Origin: Nocardioides flavus (ex Wang et al. 2016)
Lineage (GTDB): Bacteria; Actinomycetota; Actinomycetes; Propionibacteriales; Nocardioidaceae
NCBI RefSeq assembly: GCF_014653115.1
Contig: NZ_BNAD01000003.1
Location: forward strand, 62,001 to 126,000
Reading direction: 5' to 3'
Length of the DNA stretch: 64,000 nucleotides
Of the stretch, positions 26,375-34,803 are shown in pieces. Position 1 is the stretch's first letter; each line of letters starts with the position of its first letter. Position numbers and translations under genes: made by a program. Under the pieces are notes generated by a model. The model worked only from the letters and a program-made list of their open reading frames with translations. It was not told where the DNA came from and did not search any database.

Positions 26375-26998
26375 ATGCGACTCACCCGTGCGATCGGACC
26401 AGCCCTCGGAGCCTCCCTCGTCCTGCTCACCGCCGGGTGCGGGGACGAGGCCGACTCGCCGGACACCGGGGTGGACCCGTCCTCGTCGGAGTCCTCCTCC
26501 GAGTCCTCCTCGGAGTCCTCCTCCGAGTCCTCCGAGCCCACCGCCCCGCCGGTCGAGCCCGTGGACTTCGGTGACGAGCCGGCGGTGCGCGCGTCGTACG
26601 AGCGCGCGGCGTTGCGGGCGACCGACGACGAGCTGATCACCATGGTGCCGAGCGCCCTGCCGGACGGCTGGACCGCTGTGGGCGGCGGCTACCAGCGCGA
26701 CCCCCAGTGGTGGCGCATGGAGTTCACCGCGCCGACCGGCGACGTGGTCCTCGACCAGCTCCCCGGCACCAGTGACGAGGCGCTCGCCGACCAGCCCGGC
26801 CTCACCCCGGCCGACGACGTCGACCTCTCGGACTGGGGTACGGGCGCGTGGTCGGCGTGGGACCACGAGGGCGCGGCGGTGCTGGCCTACGACCTCAAGG
26901 GCAGCACGGTGGTGCTGCAGGGGCCGGACCTCGCGACCGTGCGCAGCCTCGCCGAGTCCCTCCTGCCGGCCGAGGACGCCGCCGAGCAGGAGGGCTGA
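26375..26998 (+). CDS. Lipoprotein with Ser-Glu repeat linker
   Basis: The 207-residue precursor has a lipoprotein signal (LVLLTAGC, Cys22 being lipidated), then a low-complexity linker of SSSE repeats (about residues 36-53) and a globular domain of 140 residues without recognised family. The domain is acidic and Trp-rich (YQRDPQWWRMEF, WGTGAWSAWDHEG). It should be anchored on the outer face of the membrane, with the linker crossing the peptidoglycan. GGAG lies just before the ATG at 26375. The gene ends ten bases from the convergent PLD gene. Confidence 0.8.
   Translation: MRLTRAIGPALGASLVLLTAGCGDEADSPDTGVDPSSSESSSESSSESSSESSEPTAPPVEPVDFGDEPAVRASYERAALRATDDELITMVPSALPDGWTAVGGGYQRDPQWWRMEFTAPTGDVVLDQLPGTSDEALADQPGLTPADDVDLSDWGTGAWSAWDHEGAAVLAYDLKGSTVVLQGPDLATVRSLAESLLPAEDAAEQEG
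26479..26537 (+). repeat. 12-bp tandem repeat coding for SSSE units
   Basis: About four and a half copies of a 12-bp unit (GAGTCCTCCTCC, alternating with GAGTCCTCCTCG) encode Ser-Ser-Ser-Glu repeats in the lipoprotein linker. In-frame repeats of this kind can change copy number by slippage and so alter linker length. Confidence 0.85.
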
Positions 26999-27008
26999 GC
27001 GGGTCCGC

Positions 27009-28454
27009 TCAGTCGTTCTCCCAGGTGGGTCCGGCGCCGCGGAGGCCGTCGGGCTCGATGGTCACGACCGGGTCGGTGCCCACGCGTCGACCGTTGACCA
27101 TCTTCCACTCCGAGTAGGTCGTGGTGTAGGCGTCGCGGCTGTAGGGCTTCTTCCACATCAGGTTGAAGTTCTTCAGGTACTCGCGCACCAGACCGCGCCC
27201 GTGCATGCTGAACAGGATCTCGTCCTGCGGGGTGCCGAGGCTGGACCAGTTGGTCGAGCCGGTCCACACGATGTGGCTGTCGACGTTGCCCTTGTAGGAG
27301 CCCTTGAGCACGAAGTACTTGTGGTGGGTGTAGCGCTCGATGTTCTCCGGCATGTTGTCGATCTCGGGGTCACCGGTCGGGACGTCGTCCTTGAGGTTGA
27401 AGCCGGTGGAGCGCAGCGGCACCCGGCCTCGCTCCGTCGGCGCGCCGATCTGCTGCTTGGTGTGGAAGCCCATCAGGCCGTAGTTGACCCGCAGGGCGCA
27501 GCCCTGGGCGTAGAGGTCGCGCAGCTTCGCCGCGATGTAGTTGCCGCGGTTGCCGCGCATCGAGTGCATCGACAGCGCCAGGCGGGTGCGTCGCTGCACG
27601 CCTGTCGCGTCGGTGTAGACGCACTGGATGTTGTTGAGGATGTCGAGGACGGCGTCGTTGCTCGACGTGGTGTAGCGGGGGAAGACGGTGCTGAAGTACT
27701 TCTGCTGGTCCCCGGCCGGGCAGTCGCGGCCGTTCTCGCAGAAGTTGTAGGTGGCGCGACGCTTGTCCCAGTCGGGCTTCATGTCGCGGAAGAGCGTCTG
27801 GAACTCGTCGTAGAGCGTCTTCTTGCCGACCGTCGTCCAGAGGTCGTTCCACTGCCAGCGCACGGCGTTGAGGGTCATGTTGTAGGACCCGAGCATCACG
27901 ACGTTGCGGTTCCGGCCGGTGCGGCTGAACAGGTAGAACTTGCTGTGCAGGTTGTTGTACTCGTTCTCGTCGGCACGGCAGCCGGAGACACAACGCTTCA
28001 GGAAGCTCTTCTTCTTGACGTTGTTGCCGAGCACGCGCTGGATGCGCACCTGCGCGTTGGGCACGAGGTGGTCGTTGAGCAGGACCTGCACCTTGACCCC
28101 GCGCCGCTTGGCCCGGATCAGCTCGTCGGCGAAGACCTGCCGGTCGAGGGAGTAGGCCGAGATGGTGATCTTCTCGCCCTTGGGCGTGTTGCGGATCGCG
28201 CGCAGCACGTGGCGCTCGATGACGAAGCGGTCCTTGGGGACCATCGGGTTGTTGAACTTGGCCCCGACGGGGACCTTCCACTTCTTGTTGGGCTTGCCGG
28301 GCTTGCGCGCGCTGAAGGCCACCGGCTCGTCCGAGGTGCTCGCGATCCGGCTCGTGCTGGGCGCGGCGCCGGACACGGTGGCTGCCGAGGCCGGCGCGGC
28401 CAGGGAGACGGCCAGCCCGAGGGCGGCGAGAAGGGCAATGGACTTGGAACGCAC
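27009..28454 (-). CDS. Secreted phospholipase D-like protein
   Basis: The 481-residue precursor has a signal peptide (IALLAALGLAVSLAAPASA) and two PLD-superfamily half sites: HSKFYLF with GSYNMT after it (around residues 165-190), and HHKYFVLKG with WTGSTNWS (around 390-415). Both keep His and Lys but lack the usual Asp of HxKxxxxD, which is common in bacterial PLD-like nucleases and phosphodiesterases. GTG 28454 has AGGAG six bases upstream. It is the last gene of a minus-strand series from 34605. Substrate (lipid, nucleic acid or teichoic acid) unknown. Confidence 0.85.
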   Translation of the reverse strand: MRSKSIALLAALGLAVSLAAPASAATVSGAAPSTSRIASTSDEPVAFSARKPGKPNKKWKVPVGAKFNNPMVPKDRFVIERHVLRAIRNTPKGEKITISAYSLDRQVFADELIRAKRRGVKVQVLLNDHLVPNAQVRIQRVLGNNVKKKSFLKRCVSGCRADENEYNNLHSKFYLFSRTGRNRNVVMLGSYNMTLNAVRWQWNDLWTTVGKKTLYDEFQTLFRDMKPDWDKRRATYNFCENGRDCPAGDQQKYFSTVFPRYTTSSNDAVLDILNNIQCVYTDATGVQRRTRLALSMHSMRGNRGNYIAAKLRDLYAQGCALRVNYGLMGFHTKQQIGAPTERGRVPLRSTGFNLKDDVPTGDPEIDNMPENIERYTHHKYFVLKGSYKGNVDSHIVWTGSTNWSSLGTPQDEILFSMHGRGLVREYLKNFNLMWKKPYSRDAYTTTYSEWKMVNGRRVGTDPVVTIEPDGLRGAGPTWEND

Positions 28455-28488
28455 AACAACTCCTACGTGGCACCCCGTGGCGCCCGGA

Positions 28489-29559
28489 TCAGAGATTCCC
28501 CCGACGGCGTGGCGGCACATCACCTGTGCTCGCGCGGACGTCCGCCACGATATCAGCGACGAGGCGGGCGGCCGATTCGAGCAGCTCCTCGCCGGTGACC
28601 GTGTCGGGCTCGCGCCCGGCCCCCCGCAGCGCCCCCTCCCCCGCGAGGTCGGAGAGGTCACCCAGGACGTGGAAGCCGCGCTCGACGACGAGGTCGACGG
28701 CGGCGCGGTCGAGCTCGGCGAACCGCGCGCGGTGCTGCTCGGGCAGCCCGCCGCGTTCGCGGGGTTGCCGGGCGAGCAGGTCCTCGGCGAGGTAGCCCCG
28801 GATCCAGACCCCTCGCTCCTGTGCCGAGTAGCGCGGCAGGTGCTTGTTGACCAACCGCAGGGTCTCGATCTGGACGATGCCCAGCGCCGGGTTGACCGCG
28901 TCGTCCGGCGCGGCGTACGCATCGGGGTCGAGGCCGAGCACCTCGGCGAAGTGGCGCCAGTGCAGGTCCCGTGCCTGGCCTGCGCCGGGCATCACGAGGA
29001 CGTGCACCCGGTCGCCGGTCAGGTCGGGCGTCCAGCGCTCCAGCACGCCGGCCAGGTCCCACGTGCGCATGCTGAACTCGGGTCCGCCGGCCGGCTGGCC
29101 GGCCATGACGGCGTCGAGGTCGACCGTGCCTCCGTTCTTCACCGACTCCTGCCATCCGGCCGAGACCACGCTCGCCGCGTCGCGGGCGGTGACGACGAGG
29201 TGCACCTCCGCGTCGGGGAAGCTCGCGATCGCACGCGAGGCCTGCTCGGCCGAGGCCCCGCAGAAGAACTCGTGGGTGATCAGGACGTCGCCCGCCTGCG
29301 CGGACGCCTCGTCGACCAGCCGCTGCCAGGCGCCAGGCGCGTCCGGGTGCCGCTTGGCGAGCCGGGGCCGCTCCTGCAGGTCGAGCGCGGCCCACAGGTG
29401 CTCGCGGTGCCCGAACCCGGGCACGTGCAGCCCGGCCGCACGCAACCGGTCTCGATTGCCCCACACGACCTGCTGGAGATAGGTCGTCCCGGTCTTGGGC
29501 AGGCCGATGTGGAGGAACACCCGCCGCGGCCCGCCCGCCTGTCGGGAGCCTGGACTCAA
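28489..29559 (-). CDS. Sulfotransferase-like protein (paralogue of 22923-24017)
   Basis: The 356-residue protein starts RRVFLHIGLPKTGTTYLQQ, the phosphosulfate-binding loop pattern of sulfotransferases, and has HLVVTARDAASVVSAGWQES as 3'-phosphate region. It resembles the product of 22923-24017 over most of its length. Translation starts at a TTG overlapping the stop of the coiled-coil gene (TTGA), implying coupling. It lies between a coiled-coil gene and a PLD gene in a probable surface-modification operon. The donor and acceptor are unknown. Confidence 0.75.
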   Translation of the reverse strand: MSPGSRQAGGPRRVFLHIGLPKTGTTYLQQVVWGNRDRLRAAGLHVPGFGHREHLWAALDLQERPRLAKRHPDAPGAWQRLVDEASAQAGDVLITHEFFCGASAEQASRAIASFPDAEVHLVVTARDAASVVSAGWQESVKNGGTVDLDAVMAGQPAGGPEFSMRTWDLAGVLERWTPDLTGDRVHVLVMPGAGQARDLHWRHFAEVLGLDPDAYAAPDDAVNPALGIVQIETLRLVNKHLPRYSAQERGVWIRGYLAEDLLARQPRERGGLPEQHRARFAELDRAAVDLVVERGFHVLGDLSDLAGEGALRGAGREPDTVTGEELLESAARLVADIVADVRASTGDVPPRRRGNL

Positions 29560-29780
29560 GAGAAGTCCCCGCGGTACTTCCCGAGCAGCTCCTCCAGCTT
29601 CTCCTCGTCCCGCGCAGCGACCGGCAGCAGCAGCTCGGTCACGACGTCGGTCAGCTCGGCCAGGCGCACGTTGAGGGCGCGGTTCTCCCGGACGGCCTCC
29701 TCGAGGGCCGCGACCCGCCTCTCGAGGTCGCCGCTGGCGACACCTGACCGGTTGCCCCAGCGGCTGCCGAGTCCGAACAT
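29556..29780 (-). CDS. Small coiled-coil protein
   Basis: The 74-residue protein is mostly one charged helix (DLERRVAALEEAVRENRALN, then LAELTDVVTELLLPVAAR) with heptad spacing, after a short Gly-rich start. The ATG at 29780 has GGGAG six bases upstream; a GTG at 29792 would add four residues. It is coupled to the sulfotransferase-like gene by TTGA. A scaffold or oligomerisation partner for one of its neighbours is plausible. Similar small genes beside sulfotransferase-like genes occur in Nocardioides, from memory. Confidence 0.65.
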   Translation of the reverse strand: MFGLGSRWGNRSGVASGDLERRVAALEEAVRENRALNVRLAELTDVVTELLLPVAARDEEKLEELLGKYRGDFS

Positions 29781-29793
29781 GTCTGCTCCCACC

Positions 29794-31359
29794 TCACGCG
29801 TTCCAGTCGATGATCATGCGGCACACCTGCGAGCTCCCCGGCTCGGAGGAGACGCTGGTGCGGACCTCCTCGAGCACCCGGCCGCCCGACTCGGCCACCT
29901 CGGCCAGCACGACCGCCGGGTCGAGGGGCTTGCGGGCCCCGGTCCGGCGAGCGTAGCCGTCGCGGCCCTTCTGGCTGAGGAACTGCAGGTGCAGGGTGCC
30001 GGTCGTCCCCGCGAGCACCATCCGCGCGGCACGGAGCAGGTTCATCCGGCCGCGGTGGCCGAGTCGCTCGACGACGTGCACGCACCCCACGGCACGCGGT
30101 CCCGGCATCCGGGCGATCCACGCCGGGACGGCGAGCACGTGGCGCAGCTCGAGCAGGTTGAAGAGCTGGAACGTCACGCGCGGGTCGTCGGCACGCCGCT
30201 GCGCCTCGGCCTCGAAGGCGTAGGGCTGGAAGTCCAGGCCGACGGCGGACACGCCACGGTCGGCGAACCACGCGACGTCGGTGCCGCGCCCGCACCCGAT
30301 GTCGACGTAGGTGGCGAGGTCCGGGTGGCGCTCGGCCACCTCGCGGGCGACGTCCGACACCGATGGCTGCTGGCGTGCGGTGCGCTTGTGGTAGGCGTGC
30401 CACCCGGCCCGCCCCGTACGCATCCCGCGGAACCAGCCGTTGAAGAGCTCGATGGTGCTGGCCGGGGTGGTGAACTTGTAGGCCGGGTCGGGAACACGCC
30501 AGCGCGGTCCGTAGGTCGCGGTGAGGAACTTGTCCGCGTCGGCGGGCACCGGGAACTCGCGCCCCTCGAGGGTGGCCGTCCCGAGCGGGTAGATCCACTC
30601 GCGCTCGAAGGGCACCGCGATCTCACCCATGAGGTAGAGGACGCCGTCGCGCATGAAGCCGCCGAACACGTCGAGGCCGCGGTCGAGGCCGTCGCTCTCC
30701 TCGACGTGGACCTTGAGCGCGATGGCCGAGTAGCGCGTCACGCGGTAGCCCATGTCGGTGAGGGCACGCTGGATGCGGAAGGACTCGCGGATCACGTCGA
30801 CCGGGTGGTCGTAGGTGCTGACGTAGCCCAGGTCGGCGTCGCTGTCGTGGCCGATGAGGCCGCCGTCGCGGATCGCCCCGAGCGCGGTGCCGTAGGCCAG
30901 GAAGGCGTCGAGCCCGACCTCGCGCAGCGCGCCCAGCACCTCGTCGATGGCGTCGAGCAGCGGCTCCACCTGCGCGGCGTCGCGGGTGTCGAAGGTCTCC
31001 ACGAGCTTGAGCGACTTGTCGATCGCCAGCGGCCGGCCGGCCGCGTTGACGACCTCGATCCGCTCGGACCTCTCACCGAACTGCACCGTGCGCGAGAACA
31101 GGACGGTGTCGGAGGCCGGGTCGGTCATCGTCACGTCGGTGACGCCGTCGAGGAAGGGCCGCAGCGGCTTGGGCCAGGCCAGGCGTACGCCGTCCTCGCC
31201 CTGCTCGCCGTCGCGCAGCACCCAGAACGACCAGATGCGGCGTCCGTCGAACGCGACGTCGACCAGCCGCTCGCGTCCGGCGCCGAGGAGGATCCCGCTG
31301 GCGTCGACCTGGAGGACGTCCAGCGCGCCGGGACGCCGCAACTGGCTCAGGGACCTCAC
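29794..31359 (-). CDS. Fusion of LicD-like nucleotidyltransferase domain and SAM methyltransferase
   Basis: The 521-residue protein has a 120-residue N-terminal part of unknown type. A LicD/nucleotidyltransferase-like domain follows (about 150-290: YGTALGAIRDGGLIGHDSDAD, with the paired acidic residues), and then a SAM methyltransferase domain (about 340-521, motif I VDIGCGRGT at 352-360). LicD proteins attach phosphocholine or similar phospho-substituents to surface polymers. The GTG at 31359 is the most likely start but has no clear ribosome binding site. The combination points to decoration of a cell-wall polymer or glycan. Confidence 0.72.
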   Translation of the reverse strand: MRSLSQLRRPGALDVLQVDASGILLGAGRERLVDVAFDGRRIWSFWVLRDGEQGEDGVRLAWPKPLRPFLDGVTDVTMTDPASDTVLFSRTVQFGERSERIEVVNAAGRPLAIDKSLKLVETFDTRDAAQVEPLLDAIDEVLGALREVGLDAFLAYGTALGAIRDGGLIGHDSDADLGYVSTYDHPVDVIRESFRIQRALTDMGYRVTRYSAIALKVHVEESDGLDRGLDVFGGFMRDGVLYLMGEIAVPFEREWIYPLGTATLEGREFPVPADADKFLTATYGPRWRVPDPAYKFTTPASTIELFNGWFRGMRTGRAGWHAYHKRTARQQPSVSDVAREVAERHPDLATYVDIGCGRGTDVAWFADRGVSAVGLDFQPYAFEAEAQRRADDPRVTFQLFNLLELRHVLAVPAWIARMPGPRAVGCVHVVERLGHRGRMNLLRAARMVLAGTTGTLHLQFLSQKGRDGYARRTGARKPLDPAVVLAEVAESGGRVLEEVRTSVSSEPGSSQVCRMIIDWNA

Positions 31360-31423
31360 GCGGCGGAGTATATCGATGGGCGCGGGCGCGGGCCCGGCGC
31401 CCGCTCGACCCCGTGCCGGCCGG

Positions 31424-32560
31424 CTAGTCGGACCCGGCCAGCGTCGCGGTGGCGTGGACCATCGCATGGTCCGAGGCCACGCCGGTGTCCATGACCGCGT
31501 AGTCGGCGAAGGCGACCCCGGTCGAGCCGAAGATCCAGTCGACCTGCATCCGCGGGGGCGGGGCGCAGCCCCCCGCCGAGCTGCCCCCTGCTGCGGCGGA
31601 GAACACGCCGCCGGCGGTGAAGCGGCAGAAGATCTCCTCGCGCTCGTTGTAGTCGCCGGTGGCGATGACCGGGAGGCCCGTCGACTGGTGGAGCTCGGTC
31701 AGGTAGGAGACCTCGATGCTCGCCGCCTCCGCACGCCAGCGCGCGTTGTTGCCGAGGTTGGGCGTGTCGGCCGGGTTGTGGAAGTTCGCGAACCAGGCCC
31801 TGCGGCCGGTGCTGACGGACTCCAGCAGGACGACCGGCATCGCGATGCGGCTTCCGCCGGCGTACGGGATCGAGAGGGACCGCCCCTCGACGAGGCGCCA
31901 CACGCTCGAGCGCCAGGCGATGTTGAAGCGGACCGACTTGTTGCCCAGCGACATGCCCGGGTAGAGCGAGTACTCGCCGGCACGCGAGGAGAACATCGCC
32001 CACTGGCTCTGCTCGAACTCCTGGAAGCCGACCACGTCGATGCCGTTGCCGCGCAGGTCCGCGATCATCATGTCCATCCGCGGGCCGGCGTCCGGGAATC
32101 CCGGCTTGTTGCCGCCCGGGCCGGTGTGCGAGTCGCCGAGCACGTTGTAGGTCGCGACCCGGAACTCGAAGGGCTGGGTGCGCTCGGCGAGCCGCTGGGA
32201 GACGCGGGCGGCGAGCTTGCGCTGTGCGGCGCGGAAGCGGCGTACGGACGCCTCGAGCTCCTCGGGCTCCACCTGGTCGGGCTCCGCGCCGTCGCCCACT
32301 GCGGCGCCACCGTCCGAGCCGTCCGCCGAGCCGTCCGCCGAGCCGTCGTCGGCGTCCGTCGCGGAGTCACCGCCCCCGCCGATCCGCGCCGCCTCCTGGA
32401 CGGCGCCGGCACGGTCCTTCGCGGTGTCCTGGACGGCGGCGTCGGAGAAGAACGACGCCCACACGACAGCCGCGACCACCGCCACCACCAGCGCGGGCGC
32501 CCACAGCTCCACGCGCGACCGTCGCGGGCCGCTCGTGGTCGGAGGGTCCTTGTGCTTCAC
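31424..32560 (-). CDS. Membrane-anchored endonuclease/exonuclease/phosphatase family protein
   Basis: The protein of about 378 residues has an N-terminal membrane anchor (ALVVAVVAAVVWASFF), an acidic Asp/Gly/Ser-rich linker (DGSADGSADGSDGG) and an EEP-fold domain from about residue 130. The EEP residues are present: Glu in GFQEF, His in FHNPAD, Asp and Asn in TGDYNER, VDWIFGS and SDH near the end. It should hydrolyse phosphodiesters or phosphomonoesters outside the membrane. GTG 32560 fits an AGAAGG; GTG 32566 is the alternative. It is closely related to the domain encoded next door at 32683-34605. Confidence 0.82.
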   Translation of the reverse strand: MKHKDPPTTSGPRRSRVELWAPALVVAVVAAVVWASFFSDAAVQDTAKDRAGAVQEAARIGGGGDSATDADDGSADGSADGSDGGAAVGDGAEPDQVEPEELEASVRRFRAAQRKLAARVSQRLAERTQPFEFRVATYNVLGDSHTGPGGNKPGFPDAGPRMDMMIADLRGNGIDVVGFQEFEQSQWAMFSSRAGEYSLYPGMSLGNKSVRFNIAWRSSVWRLVEGRSLSIPYAGGSRIAMPVVLLESVSTGRRAWFANFHNPADTPNLGNNARWRAEAASIEVSYLTELHQSTGLPVIATGDYNEREEIFCRFTAGGVFSAAAGGSSAGGCAPPPRMQVDWIFGSTGVAFADYAVMDTGVASDHAMVHATATLAGSD

Positions 32561-32682
32561 GGCCACCTTCTGCGGGAGGTGAGCCGACGGCCGCGGACGG
32601 ACGGCTCCACAGGCCCCCTGCGGGGCATGGGCGGCTCGGGAGGGCCCAGCCTAACCGGGCACGCCCGTCCCGCACCAACCGA

Positions 32683-34605
32683 TCAGGATCCCGGCACCTG
32701 GAGGGGGTCGAAGACCTGGAAGCGCTGCTCGGGGTCCATCGACGAGCCCGGCACCGGCGGCAGGCGCAGCGTGCGGGTCACGAGGTTGGTCAGGTCGCCC
32801 ACCCGGATCGGCTGCGCACCCGAGTAGCCCACCTGCTGCTTGCCGGGCGAGGTGAACGACGGGTTGAGGTCGTAGAGGTCGCTGCCGGCCGGGACACCGG
32901 GCCCCGTGACCCACATCGGCACGCGGTAGCTCTGCGCCCACGTGCGCGAGGATCCCCTGGCCTTCTGCGCCCCGCCCGTGCCGGTGACGACGAGGAGGGT
33001 GCGGCCGGCCATCTCGGGCTGCTGGTGGATGCTGCGGCGGATGGCGGCGACGCGCTGGAACGCCTTGCGGACCGCCTTCTGGTAGGCGGGGCCACGGAAG
33101 CCGCCGTCGAGGCCCTCCTCGAGGACGCCGGACAGCTCGATGACGCTCAGCCGGGCGGGCCGCTTGGCGAGCCGGTCGCGCCACAGCTTCACCGCGGTGG
33201 CGTCGTCCTTCTTGATCTTGAAGGTGTCGATCTTCGCGGGACCGTCGTCGACGCCGTACGGGTCCTTGCCGCCCGTCTTGCGGTTCCAGCTGCGCAGCAC
33301 GAGCTGGGTCGCGGGCCGGCTGGAGAAGAACATCGTGCGGTTGGAGAGGTTGTGGGCGAGGTCGAAGACGCTCGAGACGTACTGCCCGGCCGAGTCGTGC
33401 ACGGTCGCGGGCAGGGACTTCTCCGAGCCCACGCCGTGGCCGCCCCGCTTGGGGAAGACCCGGCGACCGCTCAGCAGGGAGAACAGGTTGGCGTCGGCCT
33501 CGGTGCTCTCGGTGACGGTGCGGGCGTTGGTCGTCGACGCGCCGTTGTCGCGCATGCGGGCCGCCTCGCCGGGTGCGCTGGTGCCGCGCACGACCGTGGA
33601 GGTGAGGCCCGGCACGGCGACCACGACCACGTGGTCGACGTCAGCGGGGGCCGAGGCCGGGATGACGGCGTTGGCGTAGTAGAGCGGGTGGTCACTGGTC
33701 TTGGAGACGAAGTCGTTCCACACGCGGGTGTAACCGTTGAAGAAGACGTCCTTGGTGCCCATGATCCAGTCGATCGCACCGCCTGCGGGGGGCTGGCAGG
33801 TGGAGCCGTCGACGTAGCCGCCGCTGGCCGACCACATGTCGGCGCCGGGCGCGACGACGCAGTAGTAGTCGCTGCCGCGCTCGTTCTTGTCACCGAGCGA
33901 GATGAAGGGGACGCCGGGGTACGCCGCGCGCAGCTCGTTGGCGAGCGCGACCTCCATCGCGAAGCCGGCGTCGCGCCACTGCTGGGCCGGACCGCGGGTG
34001 TCGGCCGGGTTGTGGGTGTTGAAGAACCACACGCGACGACCCGTGCCGTTGTTCTGCAGGAGGACGGCCGGCATCCGGCTCGGCACGCCGTCGAAGTAGG
34101 GGATCGGGATGGTGCGCGCCTCGACGAGCGTCCACACCGCGGTGCTCCACCCGATCGAGTTGACCGACGGACCGGCCGGGTTGTTGAGGCCGGGGTAGGT
34201 CTGCCAGGAGGTGCCCATCAGCTGCTGGAAGCGGGTCGCCTGCGGCGGCTGGAACTCCTGGAACCCGACCACGTCGGGGCCCTTCTCCTTCAGCAGGGTC
34301 ACGACCCGGTCCATCCGCACCGTGCCGGAGTCCCAGCCCTTGCGGTTGCCGCCGGGCGCCGTGTGGTCGGCGCCGAGCACGTTGAAGTTCGCCACGCGGA
34401 ACGAGGTGGCCGGGGTCGTCTGGACCGTGTCGGCGGCGCGGGCCGCGACCGGCGCTGCCGCCTCGGCCGATCCGTCGGACGCGTCGGGCGCGGCCGGGGC
34501 GAGGACGAGCGCCAGGGCGAGGGTCGCACCGGCGGCGCACAGGCGGCGCAGCCCCGCGCGGGACGGGCGCGCCAAGGTGCGCGGGGAAGCGGTCGTGCCG
34601 GACAT
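32683..34605 (-). CDS. Secreted EEP-family phosphodiesterase with degenerate phosphatase-like C-terminal domain
   Basis: The 640-residue precursor has a signal peptide (LCAAGATLALALVLAPAAP), an EEP domain (about 65-315) with Glu117 (FQEF), His198 (NTHNP), Asp239/Asn241 (GDKNER), Asp279 (IDW) and SDH at 304-306, and a second domain of 320 residues. The second part looks like the alkaline phosphatase/phosphodiesterase superfamily (VVVVAVPGL, STTNAR at 357-362, LLVVTGTGG). The usual metal ligands (D in VDGL, D and H in SDHG) are replaced, so it may be a binding domain. The ATG at 34605 fits the signal peptide. Confidence 0.78.
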   Translation of the reverse strand: MSGTTASPRTLARPSRAGLRRLCAAGATLALALVLAPAAPDASDGSAEAAAPVAARAADTVQTTPATSFRVANFNVLGADHTAPGGNRKGWDSGTVRMDRVVTLLKEKGPDVVGFQEFQPPQATRFQQLMGTSWQTYPGLNNPAGPSVNSIGWSTAVWTLVEARTIPIPYFDGVPSRMPAVLLQNNGTGRRVWFFNTHNPADTRGPAQQWRDAGFAMEVALANELRAAYPGVPFISLGDKNERGSDYYCVVAPGADMWSASGGYVDGSTCQPPAGGAIDWIMGTKDVFFNGYTRVWNDFVSKTSDHPLYYANAVIPASAPADVDHVVVVAVPGLTSTVVRGTSAPGEAARMRDNGASTTNARTVTESTEADANLFSLLSGRRVFPKRGGHGVGSEKSLPATVHDSAGQYVSSVFDLAHNLSNRTMFFSSRPATQLVLRSWNRKTGGKDPYGVDDGPAKIDTFKIKKDDATAVKLWRDRLAKRPARLSVIELSGVLEEGLDGGFRGPAYQKAVRKAFQRVAAIRRSIHQQPEMAGRTLLVVTGTGGAQKARGSSRTWAQSYRVPMWVTGPGVPAGSDLYDLNPSFTSPGKQQVGYSGAQPIRVGDLTNLVTRTLRLPPVPGSSMDPEQRFQVFDPLQVPGS

Positions 34606-34803
34606 GCGGGCCTCACAGTCGTCGGGGAAGTGGCGGCGTCGAGGTGACTCGACCGCGCCCCCCAACGCGCCGTGGACGCATCGGCACGGACCCGGTCGAT
34701 GTGACAGAAGTGACTCGTGCGACGTCAGCGTACACCAACCCTTCGGGCGTGGCCGCGGTTCGTACGCGTCGCTCGAGGCCCCCGGCACGCTAACGTTGCG
34801 GCC
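34606..34803. other. Divergent promoter region (198 bp)
   Basis: This gap separates the minus-strand surface block (first gene ends at 34605) from the MgtE-N/CBS gene on the plus strand. It must carry promoters in both directions. The A/T-richer part is at 34699-34735; no clear consensus hexamers or operators are visible. Confidence 0.35.

Noticed and set aside
28162..31494. 1110-residue frame antisense to PLD, sulfotransferase-like and LicD genes
   Set aside because: Typical antisense shadow of high-GC coding sequence, repetitive composition and no motif.
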